The position numbers and the translations under genes are program-made. Shown in pieces: positions 6,300 through 6,804 of a DNA stretch of 6,804 nucleotides (position 1 is the first letter of the stretch; every line of letters starts with the position of its first letter). The stretch comes from Treponema sp. (GTDB lineage: Bacteria > Spirochaetota > Spirochaetia > Treponematales > Breznakiellaceae): positions 1 through 6,804 of the forward strand of contig JAITJV010000321.1 in the NCBI GenBank assembly GCA_031278755.1, given 5' to 3'. The notes below the pieces were generated by a model. That model had not been told where the DNA came from. It worked only from the letters and a program-made list of their open reading frames with translations, and made no database searches.

Positions 6300-6804
6300 A
6301 TGATCAAAGCGGTAACTATCGCCGGGTCCGACGCCTCAGGCGGGGCGGGGCTTGAGGCGGACCTTAAAACATTTGAAGAATACGGGCTTTACGGCATGGC
6401 CGCCGTCACCCTTATCGCGACCATGAACCCGGACAACAACTGGTCGCACAGCGTGTTTCCCATTGACGAAACGGCCCTCCGGTCCCAGCTTGAAACGGCC
6501 TTCAAGGGCGTCGGGGCCGCGGCGGCCAAGTCGGGCATGCTGGGGACGTTTCACGCGGTGGAACTTGCCGCCGAGTACATAAAAAATTACGGCGTCAAAA
6601 ATTATGTACTCGATCCCGTCATGGTCTGCAAGGGCGCGGGAGAAGCGTTAAATCCTGAACTCAACGCGGTCCTTGCCGAAAAACTGCTCCCCCTTGCCGA
6701 AGTGGCGACGCCGAATCTTTTCGAGGCGGAACAGCTTTCCGGCCTTGACGGGATAATTGATTTTGAAGGAATGAAAGAAGCGGCGAAGATCATAGCGGGA
6801 AAGG
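6300..6804 (+). CDS. pdxK: ThiD-fold pyridoxal kinase PdxK, 3' partial
   Basis: The first 168 residues are visible before the window ends; the family is about 270 long. It phosphorylates pyridoxal/pyridoxine to PLP in vitamin B6 salvage in the cytoplasm. The N-terminus TIAGSDASGGAG (6-17), ADLKTFEEYGLYGM (20-33), NPDNNWSHSVFPID (43-56), SGML (78-81), DPVMVCKGA (105-113) and TPNLFEAEQLSG all match remembered Bacillus subtilis PdxK more closely than true ThiD. The key point is C110 in VMVCKG, the cysteine that in the Staphylococcus aureus enzyme forms a hemithioacetal with pyridoxal; ordinary ThiD has VMVAKSG there. The partner cysteine near the C-terminus lies beyond the window. The ATG is set by AAAAGG 9 bp upstream and by the family N-terminus. 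A TTGACA promoter precedes it, so it is probably transcribed independently of ldhA. The main alternative is hydroxymethylpyrimidine kinase activity (thiamine pathway), which this fold can also have. Confidence 0.85.
   Translation, partial: MIKAVTIAGSDASGGAGLEADLKTFEEYGLYGMAAVTLIATMNPDNNWSHSVFPIDETALRSQLETAFKGVGAAAAKSGMLGTFHAVELAAEYIKNYGVKNYVLDPVMVCKGAGEALNPELNAVLAEKLLPLAEVATPNLFEAEQLSGLDGIIDFEGMKEAAKIIAGK

Overview
The window is bacterial, GC-rich and densely coded. All genes lie on the + strand. Frequent CTT leucine codons, heavy GCC/GCG/GGC use and the mix of gene types resemble GC-richer Spirochaetota such as host-associated treponemes. This taxonomic guess rests on style only. The product assignments come from protein motifs and from remembered family sequences, not from a database search.

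Region 1 (2-4952) is a tightly packed three-gene unit. It starts with a fused alpha/beta thiamine-diphosphate E1 dehydrogenase, whose 5' end lies outside the window. A PHP-domain metal-dependent phosphoesterase-like protein follows after a 2-bp gap with a TTG start. The third gene overlaps it by 4 bp (ATGA) and encodes a short-chain dehydrogenase like sorbitol-6-phosphate dehydrogenase, with an extra N-terminal domain of about 138 residues. No lipoyl E2 or E3 gene is in view. The combination suggests a carbohydrate or polyol-phosphate catabolic module that I cannot match to a described pathway. A perfect 10-bp hairpin closes the unit.

Region 2 (4953-6065) carries a fermentative D-lactate dehydrogenase (ldhA). 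It recycles NADH by reducing pyruvate and appears to be transcribed separately. Its start codon has no obvious Shine-Dalgarno sequence.

Region 3 (6066-6299) is a 234-bp intergenic stretch. It holds weak hairpins after ldhA, a good sigma-70-type promoter, an inverted repeat around that promoter, a leader hairpin and a perfect 13-bp tandem duplication that doubles the ribosome binding site.

Region 4 (6300-6804) is the first half of a ThiD-fold pyridoxal kinase (PdxK of the Bacillus/Staphylococcus cysteine-dependent type). It runs off the window end. No RNA genes, CRISPR arrays, insertion sequences or phage genes were seen.
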